This document shows, piece after piece, positions 1 through 8,953 of a DNA stretch of 64,000 nucleotides. Below the pieces are notes generated by a model. That model was given only the letters and a program-made list of their open reading frames with translations. It was not told the origin of the DNA and made no database searches. The translations under genes were made by a program, and so were the position numbers. Within the stretch, counting starts at the first letter, position 1; each line of letters begins with the position of its first letter. Source of the stretch: JAGWAJ01 sp026707615 (GTDB lineage Bacteria; Acidobacteriota; Vicinamibacteria; Vicinamibacterales; UBA8438); assembly GCA_965207595.1 (NCBI GenBank), contig CBDBMW010000012.1, positions 682,001 through 746,000 on the forward strand, in the 5' to 3' direction.

Positions 1-149
1 TCTACGCGACGGTGCTGTTCGTCCTGGGCCTGGAGGGCCGTGTCGCCGAGCTGGCCGACGCGAGGCACGACGCCGTGGGGTTGGATCTCGAAGCCGAGGC
101 GCTGCCCCAGCGGATTCGCACGCGCCGCACACGTCCTCCCGGCCGCTGA
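1..149 (+). CDS. HipB-like XRE antitoxin, C-terminal end (partial)
   Basis: Only the last 48 codons are in the window; the open frame begins at base 3 and ends in TGA at 147-149. The visible tail is a hydrophobic helix (VLFVLGLEGRVAEL) followed by an ADARHDAVGLDLE-like stretch and a basic end (PQRIRTRRTR). This resembles the tail of XRE regulators that precede HipA-family toxins, as I recall the family. The helix-turn-helix itself lies outside. The next gene starts 3 bases after the stop, so the two are almost certainly co-transcribed. Assignment rests mainly on this context. Confidence 0.6.
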   Translation, partial: YATVLFVLGLEGRVAELADARHDAVGLDLEAEALPQRIRTRRTRPPGR

Positions 150-152
150 CTG

Positions 153-1412
153 ATGGATAGGGAAGTGCTGGTCTTCGTCGACCTCCAGGGGACGCCGGTT
201 TCCGTGGGTCGCCTGTGGTGGCGGAGCCGCGGGGGGCGCGAGAGCGCGTCCTTCGAGTACGACGCTGCGTGGCTCGAGCATCCGGAGCGCTTCGCGCTCG
301 AGCCCGCCCTGGCCCTGACCCCCGGCCCTTTCCACACGCCGGCAGGGCGGGCACTGTTCGGCGCCCTCGGCGACTCGACCCCCGACCGCTGGGGGCGCCT
401 GCTGATGCGGCGCGCGGAACGTCGCGGCGCCGAGCGCGAGCAGCGTGCTCCGCGAACCCTGTCGGAGGTGGACGTCCTCCTGCGGGTCGACGACGAGGCG
501 CGACAGGGCGCGCTCCGGTTTGCCACCCGTCCCGGGGGGCCGTTCCTGGCCGAGTCGGGCGACGGGCGCATCCCACCGCTCGTCGAGCTGCCGCGCCTGC
601 TGGCCGCTGCAGACCGGGTGTCCGGCGACACCGAGGGGGATGAAGACCTCCGCCTGCTCCTCGGTCCGGGCTCCTCGCTCGGGGGCGCCCGCCCGAAAGC
701 CGCGGTCCGGGATACGGGCGGGCGGCTCGCCCTCGCGAAGTTCGCCCATGTCCGGGACGAGGTGAACGTCGTGCTCTGGGAGGCAGTCGCTCTTGCGCTC
801 GCCGAGCGGTGCGGCATCATCGTGCCGGCGCGGCGCCTGGAGAGGGTCGCCGGTCGACCGGTGCTGGTCCTCCAGCGCTTCGACCGCCGCGGGGACCACC
901 GGGTGCCCTTCCTCTCCGCCATGAGCATGCTGGGCGCGGCCGACCGCGAGCCGCGCAGCTACCCGGATATCGCCGACGCACTGCGCCGCCACGGTGCGGC
1001 GCCCCGGGAGGATCTCCGCCAGCTCTGGCGGCGCGTCGTATTCAGCGTCCTGATCTCGAACACGGACGACCACCTGCGCAACCACGGGTTCCTCTACGCC
1101 GATCACCGGGGCTGGCGCCTCAGCCCGGCGTACGACCTCAACCCGGTCCCAGCGGACGTCCGACCGCGGGTCCTTTCCACGTCCATCCACGCCGACGACC
1201 CGGCCGCCTCGCTCGACCTCGCGCTGCAGACGGCGGAGCTCTACGGCCTGGGCGCCGGGGAAGCGCGACTGATCGCATCGGAGGTGGCGGCCGCTGTCAC
1301 GACGTGGCGCGACGCAGCTCGCAGCCTTGGCGCTTCCCGGCGAGACATCGACCGCATGGCGTCGGCGTTCGAGCATCCGGACGCCGACGCCGCCCGGCGC
1401 CTGCAGGCGTGA
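153..1412 (+). CDS. HipA-family serine/threonine kinase toxin
   Basis: A 419-residue HipA-type protein kinase. Characterised HipA proteins phosphorylate glutamyl-tRNA synthetase and induce persistence; the target here is inferred. Visible motifs are the ATP-loop/activation segment SSLGGARPKA at about residues 174-183, LAKF near 194, the catalytic loop NTDDHLRNHG at 303-312 and the metal-binding SPAYDLNP near 324-331. All key residues are present and the length is normal (about 400-440), so the kinase looks intact. ATG at 153 lies 3 bases after the antitoxin-like gene, the usual antitoxin-first order. The module is probably autoregulated by the upstream XRE protein, whose promoter is outside the window. 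Confidence 0.92.
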   Translation: MDREVLVFVDLQGTPVSVGRLWWRSRGGRESASFEYDAAWLEHPERFALEPALALTPGPFHTPAGRALFGALGDSTPDRWGRLLMRRAERRGAEREQRAPRTLSEVDVLLRVDDEARQGALRFATRPGGPFLAESGDGRIPPLVELPRLLAAADRVSGDTEGDEDLRLLLGPGSSLGGARPKAAVRDTGGRLALAKFAHVRDEVNVVLWEAVALALAERCGIIVPARRLERVAGRPVLVLQRFDRRGDHRVPFLSAMSMLGAADREPRSYPDIADALRRHGAAPREDLRQLWRRVVFSVLISNTDDHLRNHGFLYADHRGWRLSPAYDLNPVPADVRPRVLSTSIHADDPAASLDLALQTAELYGLGAGEARLIASEVAAAVTTWRDAARSLGASRRDIDRMASAFEHPDADAARRLQA

Positions 1413-1573
1413 CCTGACGGCCGCACCCACCCGCCGATGACGGCGCCGCCACCCGCGACGGTGGATCCCCTCTTGACAATCTTAAGGAGACCGAACCACA
1501 CTGTCCTTCAGAGTGACAAGAGGAGCAGGCGGAGCGCCGCCGTGGTCAATCGCTCAGTGAATGGGGGCAGGTG

Positions 1574-4225
1574 ATGGGCATGCTCGGCGAATGGCTGCGA
1601 CGGCTCCGGAGTCTCGTGCGCGGCGGGCGCGAAGACGTCGAGATGCAGCAGGAGCTTCGCTTCCACCTGGACATGGAGACGGAGAAGAACCTCGCCGCCG
1701 GCCTGGACGCCCGCGAGGCGCGCCGGCAGGCGCACCTGCGCCTGGGCGCGATGACGCCCATCCAGGAGGCGGTGCGGGACGCGCGCGGCGTCCGGCCGTT
1801 GTCCGACGGGCTGCGGGACATCGGACTCACGCTGCGCTCGTTGCGCCGCAGCCCGCTGTTCACGGTGGTGACGGTGGCCACGCTGAGCCTCGGCATCGGC
1901 GCCACGACGGCCATCTACTCGTTCGTCGACGGCATCCTCCTGTCGCCGCTCGGCTACCGGGAGCCCGACCGGTTGATGACGGTGCAGATCGCGATTCCCG
2001 AGCTGGCGGACCGGTTTCCGGTGCTGCTCGTCAACGCCTACTCGATGGACGCCTGGCGGCGGACGTGCGAGGTGACCTGCCGCGAGATGGCCGCGCTTCA
2101 ACCCGCCAGCGTGGTCGTCACCGGAGGCGGCTCCCCGGAGCCCCTCCCCGGCGCGCGCGTTTCACCCGGTTTCTTCGAGCTGCTGGGGGTCGAGCCGCTG
2201 CTCGGCCGGATGTTCCGGGCCGGCGAGGGCGAAGCGGCCGGGGGGGCGCGCGTGGCGGTGCTGACGCACGGGCTGTGGCAGCGTCGTTACGCTGGCGATC
2301 CCGCCGTTCTCGGCCGCATCGTCACGCTCGACGATCGGCCGGTCGAGATCGTCGGCATCCTGCCGGCCGCGTTCCGCTTCCCGCGGTTCGCGGACCTGGC
2401 GCCCATCGAGAGCGGCTCGTCGGGCCGGCCGGAGTTCTTCGAGCCGCTCGCCTGGACCGAGGAGCAGGTGCGCTCGCCCGGCGCCTTCGACTACCCGACG
2501 CTGCTGCGCCTGCCGCCGGGCGTGACCGCGGCCCAGGCCACCGTCGAGCTGAACGCCATCCTGGACGGCGTGTACGCCGGCGCCCCGATCCACCCGAGGG
2601 CGCGGGTTCTGCCGCTGGTCGACCAGGTGGTCGGTGGCGCGCGCCGGCCCCTCTGGCTCCTCCTGGCCGCCGTCGTCGCGGTGCTGCTGGTGGCGTGTGC
2701 GAACGTGTCGAACCTGTTCGGCACCCGCTGGCTCGAACGCCGCCGCGATCTGGCGCTCCGGGGAGCCCTGGGCGCACCGCCGGGCGACGCGACGGGGCGC
2801 GCGCTCCGCGAGAGCCTGCTGGTCGCGCTGGCCGGGGGTCTCGGCGGCGTGCTGCTGGCCCATGGCGCGCTGCGCGCCCTCGTGGCGGCGGCGCCGGTGG
2901 ACCTTCCGCGGCTCGACGAGGTAGCCGTCGACGGGACGGTGCTGGTCACCTCGTTCGCGGTGACGCTGGCCTGCGGCGTGCTGTGCGCCCTCGCCCCCGC
3001 GTGGCACGCGGGTCGCGTGGCCCCCATGGAGGTCCTGACGGTGCGGGAAGCCGCCGCGCGACGGCGCGGGACCGCGCCGCGGCTGCTGATCGGCGTGCAG
3101 GCGGGGCTCGGCATCGGCCTGATGGTCGCGACCGGCCTGCTGCTGGCCAGCTTCGTGCGCGTGATGCAGGTCGACCGCGGGTTCGACGTAGAGCGGCTGC
3201 TCGCAGCCGACCTGCAGCTCTCGCGCATCCGATACCCGGACGCCGGCGCCGCGACGCGCGTCCACGACGACCTCCTGCGCCGGCTGGAGACCGTGCCGGC
3301 AGTGCGCGCGGTCGGACTCGTGCAGCGCCTTCCCCTGGAGGGTCACGCGTTCGTCGATGGACTCAGCCGGATGGATGACACGCGACCGATCATGGAACGA
3401 CCGGTTGCGAACTACCGCATCGTGAGCCCGGACTACGCGCGCGCCATGGGCATCGCCGTCACGCGGGGCCGCATGTTCACCGAGGAAGATCGAGCGCGCC
3501 GGCCCATCGTGCTCAGCGAGCTCGCCGCCCGGACCCTGTGGCCGGGCGAAGACCCGCTGGGACGGCTCGTCCACAGCGGCGGCGAGCCCTTCGAGGTCGT
3601 CGGCGTGGTCGCGGACGCCCGGGTCGTCGAGCTGGAGAGAGACGCCGGGCTCGTCGCCTACGTCCCGTACTGGATCCTCCCGCAGTGGCAGGCCACGCTC
3701 GTGGTGCGAACCGAGACCGATCCGCTGGCGCTGGTGGCGGCGGTCACCGAGGCGGTCGAGGCCGTCGACCCCGCCCTGCCGATCCACAACATCCGCACGA
3801 TGGAACGCGTGCTGTCGGACGCCGTGGCCGGGCGCCGCTTCCAGCTCGCGCTGACGGTCGCGTTCGCCCTGACCGGACTGCTGCTGGTGGGACTCGGGGT
3901 CTACGGCGTGGTGGCGTCGGCGGTCGAGCGTCGGCGCACCGAGATCGCGGTCCGTCTGGCGCTCGGCGCCACCGCGCGGCGCGTGTTCGCCATGGCGCTC
4001 GACCACGGGATGCGTCCCGTGATCCTGGGCGCCGCGGCCGGTCTCGCTGCCGCCATCGCCGCGGGCCGGACGATGGCGGCCCTGCTCTACGAGGTGGCGC
4101 CGCGGGACTGGACGGTGCTCGCCTCGGCGACGCTGGTCGTCCTCGGCGTGGCCGTCGCCGCGTGCCTCACGCCGGCCATCCGGGCCGTCCGCACGCCGAC
4201 GACGATGCTGCTCAAGTCCGAGTAG
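1574..4225 (+). CDS. Orphan MacB/FtsX-type ABC permease (ADOP family)
   Basis: A permease of about 883 residues of the family known as Acidobacterial duplicated orphan permeases. The N-terminal 80 residues are the cytoplasmic domain typical of the family (EMQQELRFHLDMETEKN, then RLGAM). A membrane segment follows at about 97-122 (SPLFTVVTVATLSLGIGATT), then a MacB-like periplasmic domain, and two FtsX units, around residues 350-480 and 740-884, each with three to four hydrophobic segments. No ATPase is encoded nearby, as usual for these orphans. ATG 1574 and GTG 1571 are both possible starts, with a G-rich stretch just upstream. A TTGACA box lies at 1473-1478 but no convincing -10 follows. 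The next gene contains a PadR domain, the usual regulator partner. Confidence 0.9.
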   Translation: MGMLGEWLRRLRSLVRGGREDVEMQQELRFHLDMETEKNLAAGLDAREARRQAHLRLGAMTPIQEAVRDARGVRPLSDGLRDIGLTLRSLRRSPLFTVVTVATLSLGIGATTAIYSFVDGILLSPLGYREPDRLMTVQIAIPELADRFPVLLVNAYSMDAWRRTCEVTCREMAALQPASVVVTGGGSPEPLPGARVSPGFFELLGVEPLLGRMFRAGEGEAAGGARVAVLTHGLWQRRYAGDPAVLGRIVTLDDRPVEIVGILPAAFRFPRFADLAPIESGSSGRPEFFEPLAWTEEQVRSPGAFDYPTLLRLPPGVTAAQATVELNAILDGVYAGAPIHPRARVLPLVDQVVGGARRPLWLLLAAVVAVLLVACANVSNLFGTRWLERRRDLALRGALGAPPGDATGRALRESLLVALAGGLGGVLLAHGALRALVAAAPVDLPRLDEVAVDGTVLVTSFAVTLACGVLCALAPAWHAGRVAPMEVLTVREAAARRRGTAPRLLIGVQAGLGIGLMVATGLLLASFVRVMQVDRGFDVERLLAADLQLSRIRYPDAGAATRVHDDLLRRLETVPAVRAVGLVQRLPLEGHAFVDGLSRMDDTRPIMERPVANYRIVSPDYARAMGIAVTRGRMFTEEDRARRPIVLSELAARTLWPGEDPLGRLVHSGGEPFEVVGVVADARVVELERDAGLVAYVPYWILPQWQATLVVRTETDPLALVAAVTEAVEAVDPALPIHNIRTMERVLSDAVAGRRFQLALTVAFALTGLLLVGLGVYGVVASAVERRRTEIAVRLALGATARRVFAMALDHGMRPVILGAAAGLAAAIAAGRTMAALLYEVAPRDWTVLASATLVVLGVAVAACLTPAIRAVRTPTTMLLKSE

Positions 4226-4394
4226 AGAGCCGAGCGCCCCACCCCGGCGGCCGGTCGCTGGCCACCTTGAGCACCTGGCAAGCGACCGAGCCTACCCGCC
4301 GACACCGGCGCCGGCACCGCTCTCGCACACACTCGCGGCGTGCGCCTCGCCGCGAACGCCGCGCCGTCTACCGGCGATAGTAGGATCCGGCGGG

Positions 4395-5450
4395 ATGGCG
4401 CCCGCCGGACCGGCCCTGCCGCACGCCTCGCTCGACATGCTGGTGCTGCAGGCAGTGGCGGCCGGGCCGATGCACGGCTTCGGCGTCATGCAGCGTCTGG
4501 ATCAGCTCTCTCCCGAGGTGGTTCGCTTCCCGCAGGCATCGCTCTACCCGGCGCTCCATCGCCTGGAGACACAGCGCCTGGTCGCGGGAGCCTGGAGGTC
4601 GGCGCCGGAGGGGCGCGAGGCGAAGTACTACGAGGTGACGGCCGCCGGCCGGGAGCGGCTCCGCGGCGAAGCGGGCTGGGCGCTGCTGTCGAGAGCGGTC
4701 GGCCAGCTCGCGACGCTCGAGCACGAGATGCAGACCGCGTCGGCCATCCAGAGAGCGCTCCTGCCGAACACCCATCGCGCCGGCTCGTTCTTCGACGCGG
4801 CGGCGGCAGCGGAGCCCTGCCGGTCCATCGGCGGCGACTTCTTCGACTACCTCGACCTCGCGGGCGACGCACTCGGGTTCGTGCTGGGCGACGTCGCCGG
4901 CAAGGGACCGCCGGCCGCCCTACTCGGCGCCCTGATGCAGGGGTCGCTGGTTGCGCAGGCGCACGCCAGCCCGGGGCCCGCAGCCACGGTGGCCGCGGTG
5001 AACGCCGCCGTCGTCCGCCGCGGGATCCAGGGTCGCTTCGTGACGCTCTTCTACGGCGTGCTCGGCCCCGACGGCAGCCTCGCGTACTGCAACGCCGGTC
5101 ACAACCCACCCATCCTCGTGCGGGCCGACGGCACCGTCTGCCGGCTCGACGTAGGAGGGATGGTGCTCGGGCTGTTCGATGACGTCCCGTTCCAGGAGGG
5201 CGCGGAGACCCTGGCGGAAGATGACCATCTCGTGCTGTTCAGCGACGGCGTCACGGAGGCGATGAACCAAGCAGAGGACGAGTTCGGGGACGATCGCCTC
5301 GTCGACTGCGTCACGTCGATCGAGGGCGACGCCGAAGAGCGCCTGCAGCAGGTCCTCGCCGCCGTGCAGCGGTTCACCGGCAACGCCGCGCAACACGACG
5401 ACGTCACCGCGATGGTCGTCTCGTATCGAACGTCCGCATCGGCACCGTAG
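4395..5450 (+). CDS. PadR winged-helix domain fused to RsbU/SpoIIE-type PP2C phosphatase
   Basis: A 351-residue two-domain protein. Residues about 10-95 are a PadR-type winged helix (MHGFGVMQRL, ASLYPALHRLE, KYYEVTAAGRERL). A helix (LEHEMQTASAIQRALLP, 108-124) matches the linker that precedes RsbU phosphatase domains. Residues 140-345 are a PPM phosphatase with metal motifs GGDFFD (146-151), GDVAGKG (165-171), FSDGVTEA (282-289) and DDVT (335-338), all present. The reading frame is continuous through the junction. PadR repressors beside orphan permeases are usually about 110 residues and stand alone, so the fusion is unusual. It may couple transcriptional control of the permease to partner-switching dephosphorylation of an anti-anti-sigma factor; this is inference. 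Confidence 0.88.
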   Translation: MAPAGPALPHASLDMLVLQAVAAGPMHGFGVMQRLDQLSPEVVRFPQASLYPALHRLETQRLVAGAWRSAPEGREAKYYEVTAAGRERLRGEAGWALLSRAVGQLATLEHEMQTASAIQRALLPNTHRAGSFFDAAAAAEPCRSIGGDFFDYLDLAGDALGFVLGDVAGKGPPAALLGALMQGSLVAQAHASPGPAATVAAVNAAVVRRGIQGRFVTLFYGVLGPDGSLAYCNAGHNPPILVRADGTVCRLDVGGMVLGLFDDVPFQEGAETLAEDDHLVLFSDGVTEAMNQAEDEFGDDRLVDCVTSIEGDAEERLQQVLAAVQRFTGNAAQHDDVTAMVVSYRTSASAP

Positions 5451-5556
5451 CCACGCCAGCCTGTCGCTGGGTCCGTGTCCGGCCTCAGCCCCACCGCCCC
5501 GGGAGCGTGCGCCGCGCAACTCCACGACCGCCTGCTCTACGAGTCACCGTCGACGA

Positions 5557-6909
5557 CTACTCCCCGTTCGTGCTCCGAGCCGACTCGGGGACGCCTGCAA
5601 TCGCCCGCAGGAGCCTCGTCCCGAGGGGGTCGACGGACGCCAGCGCGTTCGCCAGCACCACTACGCCGAAGCGCCGGTCCTCCGTGAAGCCGAGGAAGCT
5701 GCGGAAGCCGCCCGTGCCGCCGTTGTGCCAGATCACGGTCTGGCCCATGTCGCGGCGGCGGTCCCGCACCCAGGCCAGCCCGATGGCCCGCTGCCGGGAG
5801 ACCTGGAAGTGCTCCTGCTGCGCTAGCCGGATCGCCGTGTCGACCGGGTGCGACCCCTGCCCCATGTTGGCGGCGAGGAATCCCACCATCCCCTCCAGGG
5901 TGCTCCGCACCGCCCCGGCGCCCTCGAACGCCTCCGGCAGGTCCCAGGGCTCCGCCACCAGCCCGAGCCGGACGGGGCCCGCAGCCTGCCGGACCCGGTA
6001 GCCGGTGGCCAGCGGCGACCCGGCCTCTCCGCCCGGTCCGATCTCGATGCCCGTCAACCCCAGCGGTCCGTAGACGAACTCCCGGAGGGCGCTCGCATAC
6101 CCCATGGCCGCCTCGCGGCCGAGGATCCACCCGAGCAGGCCGAAGCCGAAGTTGGAGTACTCGGAACGATCCCCCGGCTCGGAGCGCAGATCGGTGACCT
6201 CCAGCGAGCGCAACAGCTGGTCCGTCGAGTAGCCCTCGTAGGGATTCAGGCCGAGGACCATGCGCAGGAGCATTCGAGGCCCGCCCATGCCCGGCGGCGT
6301 CCTCGGGAGGCCGGCGGTGTGCGTCGCGAGGTGGGCGAGGGTGATTGACTGCTGTTCCGCCGGCAGGGCGACGCCGGCCGGCAACAACTCCGCCAGCCTG
6401 TCGTCCAGGCTGACGACACCCCGGTCGACGAGCGACGCCAGCAGGATGCCGGTGAGCGTCTTCGTGATCGAGCCGATCTCGAACGTCGCTTCCCGGAGCG
6501 GCGGCCCCCCGGGCAACCGGGCGCTGCCCAACGTCGCGCGCGCGGTTCCGTCCGGTGTAACCAGACCTACCGCCACCCCGACCGGGCGCTCGTCGCGGGC
6601 CCAGTCGACGATCTCGCGGCGCACCGCCTCGTCGAGCGCCGGCACGCGCCCATCCGTCCAGTAGGCGGAGCTCTCCGCCTGCCAGCCGACGGCGGGCCGC
6701 CACAGGACCAGCCCGATCAGCCCGAACAGGAGCCAGAAGCCCCCCGTCCAGGGCGAGCGCAGCATGGCGATGCCCCACGGCACGGCGGGCAGCGGGGCTC
6801 CGGCCGCTGCGCGGCGCCTCCGTCGCACACCCCGCATCAGCACCAGCAGGCCCAGGGCACACGCGATGACGAACGCCGCAACCGGAGCGAACGCAAGCCA
6901 GGACGCCAT
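5557..6909 (-). CDS. Membrane-anchored serine beta-lactamase-like hydrolase
   Basis: About 450 residues of the class C beta-lactamase/penicillin-binding superfamily, which includes esterases and D-amino acid peptidases. From the chosen start MASWLAFAP there are two N-terminal membrane segments (residues about 5-25 and 50-72), then the catalytic domain. The nucleophile motif SxxK is seen as GSITKT, the tyrosine motif as EYSNFGFGLLG and the third motif as HNGGTGG. The N-terminal anchor suggests the active site faces the periplasm. The open frame runs upstream to 7017 without family-like sequence, so ATG at 6909 was chosen. Substrate is unknown. It converges on the PadR-phosphatase gene and is transcribed away from the nitroreductase. 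Confidence 0.85.
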   Translation of the reverse strand: MASWLAFAPVAAFVIACALGLLVLMRGVRRRRRAAAGAPLPAVPWGIAMLRSPWTGGFWLLFGLIGLVLWRPAVGWQAESSAYWTDGRVPALDEAVRREIVDWARDERPVGVAVGLVTPDGTARATLGSARLPGGPPLREATFEIGSITKTLTGILLASLVDRGVVSLDDRLAELLPAGVALPAEQQSITLAHLATHTAGLPRTPPGMGGPRMLLRMVLGLNPYEGYSTDQLLRSLEVTDLRSEPGDRSEYSNFGFGLLGWILGREAAMGYASALREFVYGPLGLTGIEIGPGGEAGSPLATGYRVRQAAGPVRLGLVAEPWDLPEAFEGAGAVRSTLEGMVGFLAANMGQGSHPVDTAIRLAQQEHFQVSRQRAIGLAWVRDRRRDMGQTVIWHNGGTGGFRSFLGFTEDRRFGVVVLANALASVDPLGTRLLRAIAGVPESARSTNGE

Positions 6910-7203
6910 CGAGCGCCATCGTAGTGGGCGGACCGGGCCCCTGCAAGCCGCGGTGGCCGGCCGGCGGCGCTCCAAGGGCGCGCGGCAAGTCGGGCCGACA
7001 GCGGTGAACGCGGGCACCCCGGCCTTGCTGCTCGCCGATGGCGGAGCCGTCCGTCGTGGAGCGCGGGGCGAGGCCGCAGGCCTCCTCGTGCAGCTCGGCA
7101 GCGATGCCGCGGGTGGCGTGTGCAGTGCCCCCCGGGGCGCGTTCGGTGCTCCGCGGGCGCCCCGGATCCAATACGATCCGGGCCATCGTCACCAGACCGA
7201 ACC

Positions 7204-7794
7204 ATGAGCCGAGTCGCCAATCCCCGCGTCGCGCAGGCCCGCGTGGACCCGCTCTTCATCGACCGCTGGTCGCCGCGCTCGTTCGACCCCGAGCCCCTGA
7301 GCGAGGCCGACATCGCCTCGCTGTTCGAGGCCGCGCGCTGGGCGCCCTCGTCGTCCAACGTGCAGCCATGGCTCTTCCTGTACGAGACCGACGGCCCGGA
7401 TCGGCCGGTCTTCGATTCGATCCTCAACCCGCGCAACCGCGCGTGGGCGTCGAAGGCGCCGCTCCTGGGCTTCCTCTTCGCGCACGTCCGGACCCCGGAC
7501 GGCCGCGAGCCGCGCACCGCGCAGTTCGACGCCGGCGCGGCCTGGATGTCGCTGGCCCTGCAGGCGCACGCGCTCGGCATCTGCACCCACGCGATGGCCG
7601 GCATCGACGTCCCGGCGGCCCACGAGCGGCTCGGCGTCGACCGCGAGTCGTACGCCGCCATGTGCGGCATCGCCGCGGGGCGGCTCGGCCCGCGCGAGGC
7701 GCTGCCGGCGGAGCTCCGGGAACGCGAGGGCGCACGCAGCCACCGGAAGCCGCTCGCCGAGGTCGCCCGCCGGGGCATCCTCGGCGACCGCTGA
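7204..7794 (+). CDS. Nitroreductase family protein
   Basis: A 196-residue FMN-dependent nitroreductase-fold protein. The N-terminal FMN-binding segment reads RWSPRSFDPEPLSEADI then ARWAPSSSNVQPW, typical of the family (RRSxR..., APSSxNxQPW). A helix with ALGICTHAMAG and the late GRLGPREALP segment are also family-like. The start is ATG 7204; the frame extends further upstream without homology-like sequence. Family members reduce nitro compounds, quinones or enals with NAD(P)H, and the substrate cannot be read here. It is followed after about 200 bases by an exported MBL protein and is not obviously in an operon. Confidence 0.88.
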   Translation: MSRVANPRVAQARVDPLFIDRWSPRSFDPEPLSEADIASLFEAARWAPSSSNVQPWLFLYETDGPDRPVFDSILNPRNRAWASKAPLLGFLFAHVRTPDGREPRTAQFDAGAAWMSLALQAHALGICTHAMAGIDVPAAHERLGVDRESYAAMCGIAAGRLGPREALPAELREREGARSHRKPLAEVARRGILGDR

Positions 7795-7998
7795 CCCTCG
7801 GGCCCCGCGCCCGCCTGCGGCGCCGGAGGCAGCCTTGCATTGCACCGCGGGCAGCGGACGCCCGGCCCGCAGGCGGCTCCGACCCCGGGCGCCCCGCGCG
7901 GCGAGAGCTTGTCGCACCGGGCACGGGGCGCGGTATGATCGCGCCGTCGACGCGCCCCTCTCGCCCGAGGGGCGGATTCACCTTGTCAGGAGGTCGGC

Positions 7999-8937
7999 AT
8001 GAGGCGGGGGACCCGGCTACGCGCGGCGGCCAGCGTTGCGGTGCTGGCTCTTGCGCTCGGCGGCTCCGGAGCCGCGGCGCAGGAGGAAGAGCGCATCGTC
8101 CGGATCGACACCCTCAACGTGAGGGATACCCTCTACCACCTGTCGGACGGCGGCGCCAACGCCATGGCGCTCATCGACGAGATCAACGGCGGCGTCGTGC
8201 TGATCGACGCGAAGAGCCCCGGCTGGGGTCCGGCGGTGCGAGAGGCGGTCTACGGCGTCACCGACCTGCCGGTCACGACGATCGTGCTCACCCACCCGCA
8301 CCCCGACAGCGCAGGGAGCCTGAGCGAGTACCCCGACCTGGTGGAGGTGGTGGCGCACGAGCGCGCAGCCGCCTCGCTCGCCGACTCGGTGCCGGACGGT
8401 GTGACCCTCACGACCTTCGGAGACCGCCACGCGCTGCTGGAAGACCTCGACCGCATCGAGCTGTACCACTTCGGTCCGGCCCATACCGGCGGAGACACGA
8501 TCGTCGTCTTCCCGCAGAAGGGCGTCGCCTTCCTGGGCGACCTGTTCCCGGGCAAGGCGACGCCGGAGATCGACCGCGACAACGGCGGGAGCGGCGTGGC
8601 GTTCCCGGAGACCCTGGCGCGCGCCGTCGCGGGCATCGAGGGCGTGGAGCGGGTGATCACCGGCCGCGACGCGTTCCCCTCGACGTACGCCGGCCGCGGC
8701 CGGCGCGAGGAGGGGCGGCGCCGCCCGTGGACGGGCTGGATGATGTGGGACGACGTGGCGGAGTACGCGGACTTCAACCGCGACTTCCTCGCCGCCGTCG
8801 AGGCAGCCTACGACGCCGGCAGGAACGTGGACGAGGCGGCGGCGGCGCTCGCGCTGCCGGAGCGCTACCGCGACTACGGGATGGAGCACGCCCGGGCCAA
8901 CATCGAGGCGATCTACGCCGAGCTCGAGGCCCGGTGA
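7999..8937 (+). CDS. Exported MBL-fold metallohydrolase with altered metal motif
   Basis: 312 residues with a Sec signal (ALALGGSGAAAQ, cleavage after about residue 27) and a metallo-beta-lactamase fold. The first metal motif reads THPHPDSAG near residues 97-105, where the canonical form is HxHxDH; the last histidine is a serine. A further ligand candidate is GPAHTGGD near 162, and FLGDLF near 180 supplies the bridging aspartate. The DH-to-DS change suggests a weakened second zinc site or a mononuclear enzyme. A strong ribosome-binding site AGGAGG precedes ATG 7999. The PQQ-type propeller gene begins 16 bases downstream, so the two form an operon, probably with the following GMC oxidoreductase. 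Confidence 0.85.
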   Translation: MRRGTRLRAAASVAVLALALGGSGAAAQEEERIVRIDTLNVRDTLYHLSDGGANAMALIDEINGGVVLIDAKSPGWGPAVREAVYGVTDLPVTTIVLTHPHPDSAGSLSEYPDLVEVVAHERAAASLADSVPDGVTLTTFGDRHALLEDLDRIELYHFGPAHTGGDTIVVFPQKGVAFLGDLFPGKATPEIDRDNGGSGVAFPETLARAVAGIEGVERVITGRDAFPSTYAGRGRREEGRRRPWTGWMMWDDVAEYADFNRDFLAAVEAAYDAGRNVDEAAAALALPERYRDYGMEHARANIEAIYAELEAR

Positions 8938-8953
8938 GAGGCAGACGAATCCG

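Noticed and set aside
1473..1500. TTGACA as a promoter for the orphan permease
   Set aside because: No acceptable -10 box at 16-18 bases; kept only as a remark in the gene entry.
2162..4006. A 614-codon frame antisense to the orphan permease
   Set aside because: Arg/His/Gln-rich shadow translation with no family-like motifs; the opposite strand encodes a clear permease.
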